Assembly (NCBI RefSeq): GCF_001613385.1
Contig: NZ_BDCG01000018.1
Span: 62,001-126,000 of the forward strand
Origin: Nocardia flavorosea NBRC 108225
Lineage (GTDB): Bacteria; Actinomycetota; Actinomycetes; Mycobacteriales; Mycobacteriaceae
Reading direction: 5' to 3'
Length of the DNA: 64,000 bases
Both the position numbers and the translations under genes were made by a program. Positions 35,801-47,489 of the stretch are shown here, piece by piece. The first letter of the stretch is position 1, and each line of letters begins with the position of its first letter. The notes below the pieces were generated by a model. It saw only the letters and a list, made by a program, of their open reading frames with translations. It did not search any database and was not told where the DNA came from.

Positions 35801-37588
35801 GTGTCCGAATCGATGCCGCTGCACGCCCGGCAGCTGGCATTCGATCAGCTCGATACCCCGCTCTACGACACCACTTTCGTGGTCGTCGACCTGGAAACCA
35901 CCGGTACCAGCCCCGCCGACGACGCCATCACCGAAATCGGCGCCGTAAAGGTGCGTGGCGGCGAGGTTCTCGGCGAATTCGCCACGCTCGTGGATCCGGG
36001 GCAGGCCATCCCGCCCGCGGTCGTCCAGATCACCGGAATCACCACGGCGATGGTGCGGGCGGCGCCCACCATCGAAGCGGTCCTGCCCGGGTTCCTGGAG
36101 TTCGCGGCCGGGGCGGTGCTCGTCGCGCACAATGCCCGCTTCGATATCGGCTTCCTGAAGGCCGCGGCGGCACGCTGCGAAACGCCGTGGCCCCGGCCGC
36201 AGGTCGTGTGCACGGTTCGACTCGCGCGGCGGGTACTCGGCCGCGACGAGGCACCCTCGGTACGGCTCGGCTACCTGGCGCAGCTACTCGGGGCGAGTAC
36301 GACACCGACCCACCGGGCGCTCGACGATGCGCGCGCCACCGTGGACGTCCTCCATGCGCTCATCGGCCGGGTCGGTAATCAAGGAGTGCACAGTCTCCCC
36401 GAACTGATCGACTATCTGCCCGATGTGACCGCCGGTCAACGCGCCAAACGCGCCCTCGCCGTCGACCTGCCCACCGCGCCCGGTGTGTATCTGTTCCGCG
36501 GACCGTCGGACGAAGTCCTCTATATCGGGACCGCGGTGAATCTGCGGCGCCGGGTCCGCAGCTACTTCACCGGTTCGGAAACCCGCGGCCGGATCAAGGA
36601 GATGGTCCGGCTGGCCACCCGGGTCGACCATGTCGTGTGCGCGCACGGTCTGGAGGCCGGGGTCCGGGAACTGCGGCTGCTGGCCGCGCATGCACCGCCC
36701 TACAACCGCCGGTCCAAATTCCCCAAGCGGGCCTGGTGGGTCGCGCTCAGCGGGGAGGCGTTTCCCCGGCTCACTGTGGTCCGCGACCCGGCCGGTCCGG
36801 CGGTCGGCCCGTTCCATGCGCGGGCCGCCGCCGCGGATATCGCCGCCACCCTCGCCGAATACTGCGGGCTGCGCACGTGTACCACCAAACTCGCGCGCAC
36901 GGCACTGCACACCTGTACGCCGGAAACGCTCGGTGGCTGCTCCGCGGCGGCCGAGGCACCCCGCACCGCCGCCGACTACGCCCCGGCAGCCGCGGCCGCA
37001 CGAGCACTCTTCGCCGGCACCGACGACGCGGCGATCCGTCACATGCTGGCCCGGATCGAGAAGTACGCGACCTCCGAACAGTACGAATCCGCCGCCCGCC
37101 TGCGCGACCGCCTGGCCGCCGTGATCCGCGCCCTGCACCGCACCCAGCGCCTGGCCGCGCTGGCCCGGATTCCGGAATTGATCACCGCGCACCCCGACGG
37201 CTGCGGGGGCTGGGAATTCGCGGTGATCCGCTACGGCCGCCTCGCCGGCGCCGGAACCGCCCGCCGCGGCACCCCACCGATGCCGGTGGTCGAACAGATC
37301 GTGGCCGCCGCCCAGACGATACGGCCGGCAGGTGGGCCGCCGGACCACGCAGAATTACCACTGGCCGATACCCGGCCACATTTTCCGCCGCTGCGTGGTG
37401 CCCCACCGGAGGAGGCCGGGGTGATCGTGCGCTGGCTGGAACGCCCCGGAGTGCGAATCGTGCGGACGGCCGACGGCTACGCAGAACCCGCCCGCGGCGC
37501 TGCCCGCTGGGTCGCGTGGGCCGACGCAGCCGATGCCGCAGCCGATGCGACGCGGGACGGCCGGTCCTATACCGAGGAGCGCGGGTAG
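35801..37588 (+). CDS. DEDDh exonuclease fused to a UvrC-like GIY-YIG domain
   Basis: 595 aa, Rv2191 homologue. The DnaQ-type exonuclease domain (about 20-190) has Exo [13 protein letters not shown] with the DxE pair, Exo [12 protein letters not shown] and Exo [17 protein letters not shown]. The GIY-YIG domain follows ([25 protein letters not shown], about 226-250), as in UvrC and Cho. The rest resembles the UvrC UvrB-binding region without the RNase H-like nuclease domain. It probably acts in DNA repair. Start GTG 35801 fits the leaderless promoter; the open frame extends 35 codons further without support. Confidence 0.9.
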   Translation: MSESMPLHARQLAFDQLDTPLYDTTFVVVDLETTGTSPADDAITEIGAVKVRGGEVLGEFATLVDPGQAIPPAVVQITGITTAMVRAAPTIEAVLPGFLEFAAGAVLVAHNARFDIGFLKAAAARCETPWPRPQVVCTVRLARRVLGRDEAPSVRLGYLAQLLGASTTPTHRALDDARATVDVLHALIGRVGNQGVHSLPELIDYLPDVTAGQRAKRALAVDLPTAPGVYLFRGPSDEVLYIGTAVNLRRRVRSYFTGSETRGRIKEMVRLATRVDHVVCAHGLEAGVRELRLLAAHAPPYNRRSKFPKRAWWVALSGEAFPRLTVVRDPAGPAVGPFHARAAAADIAATLAEYCGLRTCTTKLARTALHTCTPETLGGCSAAAEAPRTAADYAPAAAAARALFAGTDDAAIRHMLARIEKYATSEQYESAARLRDRLAAVIRALHRTQRLAALARIPELITAHPDGCGGWEFAVIRYGRLAGAGTARRGTPPMPVVEQIVAAAQTIRPAGGPPDHAELPLADTRPHFPPLRGAPPEEAGVIVRWLERPGVRIVRTADGYAEPARGAARWVAWADAADAAADATRDGRSYTEERG

Positions 37589-38399
37589 CCGGCCGGGCTC
37601 CAAGCTCCGGCCGGGGGTCCTGCATCGCCGCCGACCAGGTCACCTGGTGCCGACTCTGCGGCGGACACGGCATCAGGTGAGCAGTCCAGTACCGATGAGC
37701 GGGGCCCGAGCCGGCCCGAAGCTCCTGATGGACCTGCCTGCTCCCGCAGCGGGATACGTCACCGACGTCTGGGCACCCACGATCTCGAGGTACGCGCCGC
37801 CGCTTGCCGCCTGGGCAGCGCAGCGGTGTCGAATGCCGGTGTACGGCTGCCCGCGGCACGGTCGCGTGCCTCGGCGGGGTATCTCTTCGGCCGGTCGTGT
37901 GCCGGAACCGGCCGATCGGAGGCCGCAAATGCTCCCTCCGGGCGTGGAACTCACCCCAGTCGATCTCCGCCCGCTGCGTCCGCACATGCGCCATTCGGCG
38001 CGCACTGGGCCGATGGCTCGTCGTTCGGGCGGCATGCGGTAAGCCGATGTTTCGCGAAATTTTCCGAATCGGTGCCGCGGGGCCACCTCGTGCCGTCCGA
38101 AGCATATGCGGCCGGACCTGGCACGTCCGTGTCCTGCCCGGCGGCGGACCGGCCGGCGGGCGCAGACCGGCGTGAGCCGGCCACCGGCCAGGTGCTCGCG
38201 GACTGCCTGCGGTCCGTTGCGGCGGCAATGCGCAGGGGCAGGGCCCGCACAGGAAACCCGGCCGCTATCGCACCGTGAATAGTTGCAGCGGGGCGGGCGG
38301 GACCCGTTCCTCGGCCCGCCGCGGAGGGCGGTCGACCGAGCGCCGGGCTTCCCGGGACGGTCGGTGGCGCTGCCGCAGGCGGCGCGGGCCGGAGGTGCT
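37589..38399. other. 811 nt without a recognisable gene
   Basis: Largest gap in the window. A 13 bp hairpin lies near its start. A plus-strand frame from 37695 (115 codons, begins MSGARAGPKLLMDLPAPAAG) and overlapping minus-strand frames are open, but they show no ribosome site, no motif and Arg/Pro-heavy composition. Possible decayed gene; nothing can be named. Confidence 0.5.
37640..37680 (+). terminator. Hairpin downstream of the DEDDh nuclease gene
   Basis: TCACCTGGTGCCG pairs with CGGCATCAGGTGA (13 bp with one G-U) around a 15 nt loop, 51 nt after the stop codon. No U-tract. Confidence 0.5.
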
Positions 38400-38405
38400 T
38401 AGGCT
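38400..38405 (+). promoter_or_regulatory. -10 box (TAGGCT), leaderless start of the Lrp-like gene
   Basis: TAGGCT is 6 nt before the ATG at 38412. Confidence 0.5.
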
Positions 38406-38411
38406 GTTGGC

Positions 38412-38687
38412 ATGATTACCGCGATCGTTCTGATCCAGGCCGACAATGGGCGCATCCCGGAGACCGCGCAGGCGGTGGCCGATACCGAGGGCGTCGCCGA
38501 GGTGTATTCGTGTGCGGGCGATGTCGACCTGATTGCGCTGGTGCGGGTGCGCGACCACGAACAGGTGGCCGAGGTGGTCACCGGGCGGATCGACAAGGTT
38601 GCCGGGGTGCAGCGCACCGTGACCCATATCGCGTTCAAATCCTATTCGAGCGCGGATGTCGAGGCCGGGTTCTCCATCGGAGAGTGA
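38412..38687 (+). CDS. Stand-alone Lrp/AsnC ligand-binding (RAM) domain protein
   Basis: 91 aa, only the C-terminal effector domain of Lrp/AsnC regulators with no helix-turn-helix: ITAIVLIQADNGRIPETAQAV, EVYSCAGDVDLIALVRV and the final strand VTHIAFKSYS. Such proteins form ring-shaped dimers or octamers that bind amino acids and are widespread in actinobacteria. It faces trpD tail to tail; a role in amino-acid sensing is inference. Confidence 0.9.
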   Translation: MITAIVLIQADNGRIPETAQAVADTEGVAEVYSCAGDVDLIALVRVRDHEQVAEVVTGRIDKVAGVQRTVTHIAFKSYSSADVEAGFSIGE

Positions 38688-38904
38688 GAGTTACTCGCCG
38701 GGGAGCTCCGGTGCGGCCGGGGACTGCCTCCTCCGTCCCGGTACATCCAGGAACATCTGCGGCCTGCCCGACCGACTCCGTCGACACGTTCGCGCGCCGC
38801 GTCCGAGCCGGCCTGTAGAGCGGAGCCCCGCGGAATCGGGAGCCGTTACCGGACCGGATCACCGTGCCGCCACCCGGTGCCGACGGTCGTAGCCGGAGCG
38901 CGGT

Positions 38905-39963
38905 TCAGGCCTCGCCGAGAGTTCGGGTGAGCGCGGCCCAGCGGTCCAGGAGAGCCGCGGCCGCGCCGTTGTCGAGGGCGGCGGCGGCGCGTTCGATCCC
39001 GGAGATGAGGTGATCGTCGAGGTCACCGTTGAGTTCCGCGCCACGGGACAGATCGTAGGCGGTGATCGCGGCCGCCGAGTTGACGAGGACGGCATCGCGT
39101 ACCGCACCCGGATCGCCCGCGAAAACATCCCGGGCGACCTGTGCGTTGACCTGCGCATCGCCGCCGCGCAGCGCATCCAGCGGAACCCGGGGGATACCGA
39201 GTCGCACCGGGTCGATCACCGTTTTCCGGACCCGGCCGCCGGCCACCACGTAGGCGTCGGTGGTATCCGAGGTGGTGATCTCGTCCAGGCCGTCGTGTCC
39301 GCGTACCACCAGCGCCCCGGCCCCGCGGTTGGCGAAAACGCCGGCGATGGTCTCCAGCAGATCGGGAAACGCGCAGCCGACCAGCCCGGCGCGCGGCTGG
39401 GCCGGGTTGGTGAGCGGGCCCAGCACGTTGAAAACAGTCGGGATCCCGATTTCCTTACGGGCCGGACCGGCGAACCGCAGTCCCGAGTGGAACAGGGAGG
39501 CGAAGCAGAACCCGATCCCCACCTCGCGCACGCAGCGGGCCACCGATTCCGGGCCGAGGGCGAGTTTCACGCCGAGCGCTTCCAGCACATCCGCGCCGCC
39601 GCTCTTGGAGGACGCGGCCCGGTTACCGTGCTTGACCACCGGCACACCGGCCGCGGCGACCACGACCGCGGACATCGTGGAAATATTCACCGACCCCGAC
39701 CGGTCGCCGCCGGTGCCGACGATATCGACGGCGTCGCCGTCGATCTTCACCAGGCGCGCGTGGCCGAGCATGCCGCGCGCCATACCCGACAGTTCGGTGG
39801 GGGTGGGGCCTTTGATCTTCATGGCCACGCCGAAGGCGGCGATCTGCGCGGCGGTGGAGTTGTCGGTGAAGATTTCGTCGATCACCCAGGTCGTATCGTC
39901 CGCGGTGAGGTCGTGTCCGTCGGCGAGGGCCCCGAGCATCTGGGGCCAGCTGCGCACGCTCAT
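38905..39963 (-). CDS. trpD: Anthranilate phosphoribosyltransferase
   Basis: 352 aa. The PRPP-binding motif GTGGDRSGSVNISTMS is at about residues 83-98, followed by KHGNRAASSKSGGADVLEALG and NVLGPLTNPAQPRA, all conserved in TrpD. It joins anthranilate to PRPP in tryptophan synthesis; the next step is the isomerase also encoded in this window at 26417-27142, 12 kb away. ATG 39963 has GAGGAG 6-7 nt upstream; 154 upstream codons that stay open are not coding. Rv2192c homologue. Confidence 0.96.
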   Translation of the reverse strand: MSVRSWPQMLGALADGHDLTADDTTWVIDEIFTDNSTAAQIAAFGVAMKIKGPTPTELSGMARGMLGHARLVKIDGDAVDIVGTGGDRSGSVNISTMSAVVVAAAGVPVVKHGNRAASSKSGGADVLEALGVKLALGPESVARCVREVGIGFCFASLFHSGLRFAGPARKEIGIPTVFNVLGPLTNPAQPRAGLVGCAFPDLLETIAGVFANRGAGALVVRGHDGLDEITTSDTTDAYVVAGGRVRKTVIDPVRLGIPRVPLDALRGGDAQVNAQVARDVFAGDPGAVRDAVLVNSAAAITAYDLSRGAELNGDLDDHLISGIERAAAALDNGAAAALLDRWAALTRTLGEA

Positions 39964-40475
39964 CTCTATCTCCTCGTCGCGCCGATTACCGGTGACCGAA
40001 CGGTCATGGAACACCCTAATGTGCGCAGCGTCCGGTGGCGCAGCGCCGGCCGCGGGCGGGACCGGATCTCGATCGGCGCAGATGCCCCGCCGGGGTTCCG
40101 ATAGCGCGGGCGCGCGGCACCGGACCGGATAGGGAGTCCTGTGCGGGGCGGTTGCCGTCGGCCGCAGCGCATCCGGACCGGCCTGAGATGCACACGGGGG
40201 AGGCCGCCGGGTGCCGGCTGCCCGGATCCGAGCGGAAACGAAGGTCGAGCCCCATGGCTGATCACGATCGGGTGACGGCTGCCAATATGTGTGGCGTTCG
40301 GGTTTCCGACCGGCCGGGGCCGGTATCTGTGCAGGTTCGCCGGTCGCTCCGGCGCCGGAGCCTCCGACGCGCCGGGTCGGTGCGAGAGACGTGCTGAGCC
40401 GGTGAATCCCGACACAAAAGATCAAGAGGGGAACCCGACTTCGACTGTCGTACTACGAAGAGTCATACTTACCCC
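39964..40475. promoter_or_regulatory. Divergent control region of trpD and ctaE
   Basis: 512 nt without a gene. It contains the perfect 16 bp palindrome GCTCCGGCGCCGGAGC at 40346-40361. A -10-like CATACT at 40464-40469 lies 6 nt before the ctaE GTG, a near fit to the leaderless pattern (C instead of T at the first position). Confidence 0.4.
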
Positions 40476-41084
40476 GTGACGACCGCAGTAGGTACCTCAG
40501 GATCGGCCATAACCCAGCGTGTGCATTCGCTGAACCGGCCCAACATGGTCAGCGTCGGTACCATCATCTGGCTGTCCAGCGAGCTGATGTTCTTCGCCGG
40601 CCTCTTCGCGATGTACTTTGTCGCGCGCAGTCAGGCGCCCGAATGGCCCATGCCGCCGACCGAGTTGAACCTCGGCTTGGCCATCCCGGTCACCGCAGTG
40701 CTGATCGCCTCGTCGTTCACCTGCCAGATGGGTGTGTTCGCGGCCGAGCGCGGTGATGTGTTCGGGCTGCGCCGCTGGTACACCCTGACCTTCTTCATGG
40801 GTCTGTTCTTCGTACTGGGCCAGGCGTACGAGTACATCCACTTGGTCGACCACGGCACGTCGATCTCGAGCAGTGCCTACGGATCGGTGTTCTACATCAC
40901 CACCGGTTTCCACGGTCTGCACGTCATCGGCGGTCTGATCGCCTTCCTGTTCCTGCTCGCGCGTACCAAGATGAGCAAGTTCACGCCCGCGCAGGCCACC
41001 GCCGCGATCGTCGTCTCGTACTACTGGCACTTCGTCGACATCGTCTGGATCGGGCTGTTCGCCGTGATCTATTTCATCCAGTGA
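40476..41084 (+). CDS. ctaE: Cytochrome c oxidase subunit III
   Basis: 202 aa with five predicted membrane helices: [40 protein letters not shown], the [19 protein letters not shown] region, [20 protein letters not shown] and [19 protein letters not shown]. The acidic residue in QAYEY and the histidines are standard for subunit III. It leads the ctaE-qcrC-qcrA-qcrB operon (Rv2193-Rv2196 order). Start GTG 40476. Confidence 0.96.
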   Translation: MTTAVGTSGSAITQRVHSLNRPNMVSVGTIIWLSSELMFFAGLFAMYFVARSQAPEWPMPPTELNLGLAIPVTAVLIASSFTCQMGVFAAERGDVFGLRRWYTLTFFMGLFFVLGQAYEYIHLVDHGTSISSSAYGSVFYITTGFHGLHVIGGLIAFLFLLARTKMSKFTPAQATAAIVVSYYWHFVDIVWIGLFAVIYFIQ

Positions 41085-41205
41085 CGCCGGACAGCGTCCG
41101 AGCGTCAGCGCCGAAGGAGGTAGCGCAGCGTGACCACGCAGGCGTAGCTCGGGCGCACAATGCCACACTGCCGACCACGGTTCCGTCTACTCCAAAGGGA
41201 CACAG

Positions 41206-42069
41206 ATGAGTTCATCGCCCCCGACAGCGCCAGCGCCCGCCAGCGGTGGGCACGGCGAGGCCAGCAAGAAGCGCAGGCAGCGCCGCGTCCGCCGACGGAT
41301 CGCGGGCGGTCTCGCGCTCATGGTGGGCCTCGTCGGAGCCGGATTCCTCGCCTCTGCGCTCACCCCTGAGCCCCAGGTCGCCACGGCGAACGAGGATTCG
41401 GTGGCGTTGATCCGCGAGGGCCAGCAGCTGTACGAGACCTCATGCATCACCTGTCACGGCGCCAACCTGCAGGGTGTGCCGGACCGTGGCCCCAGCCTGA
41501 TCGGTGTGGGCGAAGCGGCCGTGTACTTCCAGGTGTCCTCCGGGCGTATGCCGATGGTCCGCAACGAAGCGCAGGCCGAACGCAAACCTCCGAAGTTCGA
41601 CGCCCACCAGACCGACGCGATCGGCGCCTATGTCGCCGCCAACGGTGGCGGTCCGACCGTGATCCGCGACGCCAACGGCGAGATCGCCCAGGAATCGCTG
41701 CGTGGCGACGATATCGGCCGCGGTAGCGAACTGTTCCGGATGAACTGCGCCTCCTGCCACAACTTCACCGGCCGTGGCGGCGCCCTTTCCTCGGGTAAGT
41801 TCGCTCCGCCGCTGGACCCGGCCTCCGAGCAGCAGATCTACACCGCGATGCTCACCGGCCCGCAGAATATGCCGAAGTTCTCCGACCGGCAGCTCACGCC
41901 GGAGGAGAAGCGCGACATCATCGCCTATGTCAAGGACGCCGCCGAAGCGAAGGATCCCGGCGGCTGGGGTCTGGGTGGTTTCGGTCCCGCCACCGAGGGC
42001 CTCGCCATCTGGGTGATCGGCATCGTGGCGGTTGTCGGTGCCGCGATCTGGATCGGATCCCGGACATGA
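41206..42069 (+). CDS. qcrC: Cytochrome bc1 complex diheme cytochrome c subunit
   Basis: 287 aa. An N-terminal membrane anchor (about 34-52), two haem-c sites CITCHG (about residue 83) and CASCHN (about 183), axial Met candidates RMPMVRNEA and NMPKFSD, and a C-terminal membrane helix. The two haems replace a soluble cytochrome c and hand electrons directly to CuA of CtaC in the bc1-aa3 supercomplex. ATG 41206 has AAAGGG upstream. Confidence 0.97.
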   Translation: MSSSPPTAPAPASGGHGEASKKRRQRRVRRRIAGGLALMVGLVGAGFLASALTPEPQVATANEDSVALIREGQQLYETSCITCHGANLQGVPDRGPSLIGVGEAAVYFQVSSGRMPMVRNEAQAERKPPKFDAHQTDAIGAYVAANGGGPTVIRDANGEIAQESLRGDDIGRGSELFRMNCASCHNFTGRGGALSSGKFAPPLDPASEQQIYTAMLTGPQNMPKFSDRQLTPEEKRDIIAYVKDAAEAKDPGGWGLGGFGPATEGLAIWVIGIVAVVGAAIWIGSRT

Positions 42070-42144
42070 TCGGGCCGGTATCCGGTGCCGTCCGCCGTAC
42101 CTGCGGCGCACGGCCGGGCATGCCCCAGTGGAAGGGCCTCAGCC

Positions 42145-43320
42145 ATGAGTGAAGAACAGGAGCGAAACGAGATGGGTCGCCTGGACAAAGATTCCGCGGC
42201 CGCGACCCCGGCGGAACCGACCGAGGCCGAACTGGACGCGATGTCGCGTGACGAGCTGGTCGAGCTCGGCACCGCGCGGGACGGCGTCGAGGTCGCCTAC
42301 CGGCGGGAACGCTGGCCGGTGCCGGGTACCCGCGCGGAGAAACGCGCCGAGCGGCAGGTTGCGATGTGGTTCGCGATCTCCGGTCTGGCCGCGGCCGCCC
42401 TGGTGGGTGTGTTCCTGTTCTGGCCCTGGGAGTACAAGGGCAAAGACGACTCCGGTCACGGCATCTATTCGCTCACCACGCCGCTGTACGGTCTGACCTT
42501 CGGTATCTCGATCCTGGCCATCGGTATCGCCGTGGTGCTGATCCGTAAGAAGTTCATTCCCGCGGAGCTGTCGGTCCAGGACCGGCACGACGGCAAGTCC
42601 AGTGAGGTCGACCGGCGCACGCTGGCCGCGCAGCTGTCCGACGCCGGCGAGACCTCCACCCTGGGCCGCCGCAAGCTGATCACACGTACCGCCGGCGCCG
42701 GCGTCGGCGTGCTGGGTATCGGTGCACTGCTGGTGTTCGTCGGCGGTATGGTGAAGAACCCGTGGGCCAAGGGCGATAAATCGCCGCTGTGGGTGTCCGG
42801 CTGGACCCCCGACTACGAGGGCGAGACCATCTACATCCGCCGCGATACCGGCCGTCCGCAGGACATCGTGCTGGTCCGCCCCGAGGACCTCGACGCGGGC
42901 GCCATGGAGACCGTGTTCCCGTGGAAGGAATCCTGGCGTGGTGACGAGCATGCGACCCTGCAGTCGCTGCGCGGTATCCGCAACTCCGTGATGCTCATCC
43001 GCCTGCGGCCCGAGGACGCGAAGAACGCGATCAAACGTAAGGGCCAGGAGAGCTTCAACTTCGGCGATTACTTCGCCTACTCGAAGATCTGCACCCACCT
43101 CGGCTGCCCGACCTCGCTGTTCGAGCAGCAGACCAACCGGATTCTGTGCCCGTGCCATCAGTCGCAGTTCTCCGCGACCGAATGGGGCAAACCGATCTTC
43201 GGTCCGGCCGCCCGGGCGCTACCGCAGCTGCCGATCACCGTAAACTCAGAGGGGTACCTGGTCGCCAACGGTGACTTCATCGAACCCCTCGGCCCGGCCT
43301 TCTGGGAGCGTCGATCATGA
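42145..43320 (+). CDS. qcrA: Cytochrome bc1 complex Rieske iron-sulfur subunit
   Basis: 391 aa, the large actinobacterial Rieske protein with three N-terminal membrane helices (about 75-95, 115-135, 190-210, the last after a twin-arginine-like GRRKLITR). The Rieske cluster ligands are in CTHLGC (about 320) and CPCHQS (about 339). ATG 42145 follows GAAGGG; the frame is open 20 codons further up. Its stop overlaps qcrB (ATGA). Confidence 0.96.
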   Translation: MSEEQERNEMGRLDKDSAAATPAEPTEAELDAMSRDELVELGTARDGVEVAYRRERWPVPGTRAEKRAERQVAMWFAISGLAAAALVGVFLFWPWEYKGKDDSGHGIYSLTTPLYGLTFGISILAIGIAVVLIRKKFIPAELSVQDRHDGKSSEVDRRTLAAQLSDAGETSTLGRRKLITRTAGAGVGVLGIGALLVFVGGMVKNPWAKGDKSPLWVSGWTPDYEGETIYIRRDTGRPQDIVLVRPEDLDAGAMETVFPWKESWRGDEHATLQSLRGIRNSVMLIRLRPEDAKNAIKRKGQESFNFGDYFAYSKICTHLGCPTSLFEQQTNRILCPCHQSQFSATEWGKPIFGPAARALPQLPITVNSEGYLVANGDFIEPLGPAFWERRS

Positions 43321-44957
43321 GTGCTGGAACGGCTACCGGCCGCAAGCTCGCGGCACAAGCCAACGAAATCGACGAGCGGTATCGTGCCGCCGCCTTCATG
43401 AAGCGATCGATCAACAAGGTGTTCCCCACCCATTGGTCGTTCCTGCTGGGTGAGATCGCGCTGTACGCGTTCATCATCCTGCTGCTGTCGGGTGTGTACC
43501 TGACGCTGTACTTCGATCCGTCGATGGCGCATGTCACCTACGACGGCGCCTACCAGCCGCTGCGCGGTGTCGGGATGTCGCGGGCCTACGAGACCGCGCT
43601 GAACATCTCCTTCGAGGTGCGCGGCGGCCTGTTCGTCCGGCAGGTGCACCACTGGGCGGCGCTGCTGTTCGCGGCGTCGATCATCATCCACCTGTTCCGC
43701 ATCTTCTTCACCGGCGCATTCCGCAAACCGCGTGAAGCGAACTGGGTGATCGGCTCGCTGCTGCTGATCCTGGCCATGTTCGAGGGCTTCTTCGGCTACT
43801 CCCTGCCGGACGACCTGCTCTCCGGAACCGGTCTGCGTGCCGCGTTCTCCGGTATCACCATCGGCGTCCCAGTGGTCGGCACCTGGCTGCACTGGCTGAT
43901 GTTCGGTGGCGATTTCCCCGGCGACATCATCGTGCCGCGTCTGTACATCGCGCATGTGCTGTTGTTGCCGGGCATCATGCTGGCACTCATCGCCGCGCAC
44001 GTGGCGATCGTCTGGTATCAGAAGCACACCCAGTTCCCCGGCCCGGGCCGCACCGAGAACAATGTGGTCGGTTCCCGGATCGTCCCGGTATTCGCCGCGG
44101 ACCAGGGCGCGTTCTTCGCCTTCACCCTCGGTTTCGTCGCCCTCATGGGCGGGTTGTTGCAGATCAACCCGATCTGGAACCTGGGTCCGTACAACCCGTC
44201 ACAGGTGTCGGCCGGCTCGCAGCCGGACTTCTACATGATGTGGACCGACGGTATGGCCCGTCTGATGCCGCCCTGGGAGCTGTATCTGGGCCGGTACACC
44301 GTGCCCGCGGCCTTCTGGGTGGCATTGGTCATGGGGCTCGTGTTCGTGGTCCTCATCGCCTACCCGTGGATCGAGAAGAAGCTCACGGGTGATACCGCCC
44401 GGCACAATCTGCTGCAGCGTCCGCGTGACGTCCCGGTCCGCACGGCGATCGGCGCCATGGCGATCACCTTCTATGTGGTGCTCACGCTGTCCTGCGTCAA
44501 CGACATCATCGCGCTCAAGTTCGATATCTCGTTGAACGCGACGACCTGGATCGGTCGTATCGGTCTGCTGCTCGGACCGCCGATCGCGTATTTCCTGGCC
44601 TACCGGTTCTGCATCGGCCTGCAGCGCAGCGACCGGGCGGTGCTGGAGCACGGTATCGAGACCGGTGTGATCAAGCGCCTGCCGCACGGTGAGTACATCG
44701 AGGTGCACCAGCCGCTGGGCCCGGTCGACGACCACGGCCACCCGCTGCCGCTGGAATACCAGGGTGCGGTGGTGCCCAAGAAGATGAACCAGCTGGGGTC
44801 GGCCGGTCAGCCGGGCACCGGTAGCTTCCTGCGGCCCGATCCCCCTGCGGAGAGCGAACAGCATTTCGCGACCGAACTGGAAGAGGAGCATCGGCAGCTG
44901 GCCATCCTGAAACGAGTGCAGGACGACGCACGCTCGAACGGGCAGCACGAACACTGA
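43317..44957 (+). CDS. qcrB: Cytochrome bc1 complex cytochrome b subunit
   Basis: 546 aa. Eight membrane helices hold the two b haems; histidine ligands are in [18 protein letters not shown] and [11 protein letters not shown] plus the LHWLMFGG region, and the quinol-site motif is present as PWEL in [10 protein letters not shown]. The C-terminal 110-residue cytoplasmic extension is typical of actinobacterial QcrB, the target of telacebec-type inhibitors in mycobacteria. Start overlaps the qcrA stop. Confidence 0.97.
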   Translation: MSAGTATGRKLAAQANEIDERYRAAAFMKRSINKVFPTHWSFLLGEIALYAFIILLLSGVYLTLYFDPSMAHVTYDGAYQPLRGVGMSRAYETALNISFEVRGGLFVRQVHHWAALLFAASIIIHLFRIFFTGAFRKPREANWVIGSLLLILAMFEGFFGYSLPDDLLSGTGLRAAFSGITIGVPVVGTWLHWLMFGGDFPGDIIVPRLYIAHVLLLPGIMLALIAAHVAIVWYQKHTQFPGPGRTENNVVGSRIVPVFAADQGAFFAFTLGFVALMGGLLQINPIWNLGPYNPSQVSAGSQPDFYMMWTDGMARLMPPWELYLGRYTVPAAFWVALVMGLVFVVLIAYPWIEKKLTGDTARHNLLQRPRDVPVRTAIGAMAITFYVVLTLSCVNDIIALKFDISLNATTWIGRIGLLLGPPIAYFLAYRFCIGLQRSDRAVLEHGIETGVIKRLPHGEYIEVHQPLGPVDDHGHPLPLEYQGAVVPKKMNQLGSAGQPGTGSFLRPDPPAESEQHFATELEEEHRQLAILKRVQDDARSNGQHEH

Positions 44958-44981
44958 CCTGCGGTCGGTTCGCACTAGCGC

Positions 44982-45020
44982 CCGATGGCGCCCTCGGAAA
45001 TCTTCCGGGGGCGCCATCGG
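44982..45020. terminator. Bidirectional terminator after qcrB
   Basis: A perfect 12 bp stem (CCGATGGCGCCC and complement) with an inner GGAA/TTCC helix, 24 nt after the qcrB stop and before the convergent RNase AS gene. Confidence 0.85.
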
Positions 45021-45204
45021 CGTTTCCGGTGCCGGTGACGGACGGAGGCCGGGGCCCGGATGCGTGCTCAGCTCGCGCAGACCAGCGGCATCCGCCGACG
45101 CAGGGCGCCCATATCCCCGCGTCGTGGTCTGCCTGTTCGCCGCGGTAACCGCCGCCGCCGGCGACTTCCGGAGCGCCCACGGCTCGGTGAGCCGGCGCTG
45201 CGGG

Positions 45205-45693
45205 TCAGCGGCGCCGAGCTGCCTCGATCGCCTCGAATTTGGCGAGGTTGTGCCGGGCATCGGCCAGGGCGTCGTGCGCGTCACGCGGCGGCGGCGGCAA
45301 CTCCGGGCGGCCGTGCGCCTCCCAGTGCTGCCGCAGCTCGTTCGTATAGCGGGGCAGGTCGGGCGGTAGGTCCACCATCGAACCCCACAGCTGGCACAGG
45401 ACCACATGGTCGTAGGCACCCACCCACGCCCACATCTCGGGCTGCACGGTCGCGCGGGGTACCAGGAACCGGTGCAGCTCTTCCCGGATCTGCGCCCGGG
45501 TCCGCCACAGCGGCGACGTCTGCGGGGGCAGCTTCGGCAGGACATGTTTGCTCACCCAGGGCCCGGCCCGACCGGCATCGAACTCCGAGGAGACGGCATA
45601 GAACTCTCGTCCGTCCTCACAGACGACGCCGATCGATACGAGATCGATCACGCGACCGTCCTCGATGAACTCCGAATCGTAGAAATACCTCAA
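45205..45693 (-). CDS. 3'-5' exoribonuclease AS homologue (Rv2179c-like)
   Basis: 162 aa DEDDh-fold enzyme. The first catalytic pair is in RYFYDSEFIEDG at the very N-terminus, further acidic residues in WVGAYDHVVLCQLWG, and the last motif is HDALADARHNLAKFE. The mycobacterial homologue trims 3' adenylate-rich RNA ends. Start TTG at 45693 is required because the DxE motif begins at residue 6 and no ATG or GTG lies closer; a GAGGAG site is 12 nt upstream. It is divergent from aroG. Confidence 0.88.
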   Translation of the reverse strand: MRYFYDSEFIEDGRVIDLVSIGVVCEDGREFYAVSSEFDAGRAGPWVSKHVLPKLPPQTSPLWRTRAQIREELHRFLVPRATVQPEMWAWVGAYDHVVLCQLWGSMVDLPPDLPRYTNELRQHWEAHGRPELPPPPRDAHDALADARHNLAKFEAIEAARRR

Positions 45694-45738
45694 AATCGGC
45701 GGGTCTCCTCGGTGGTCGACAGAACGCACCGAGCTTAG

Positions 45739-47205
<1,467 letters not shown>

Positions 47206-47489
47206 TTCCTGCGGAACCTTCGGCGGGAGAAACTCGGTCCCGGCGGACGTGTGTCGCTGCCGGATCAACATGACCGTTCGAGCCGACCGTCGACCCGTGG
47301 GTGACCGATGCACGCAAAGGGCGACGGCGGCCCATTCCGCGTCGCCCTCGAAGAGCGGCACCCAGTTGCGGGCATACCGGTCGAGTATGCCGGTTCGGCG
47401 CCCCCGCCGAACCGGAGTCGGCGGGCGGTCGCGCCCACTTCAGCGAGGGATCCGGATCCAGCGGACTTCAAGCGCGCCTGCGCGCGAAA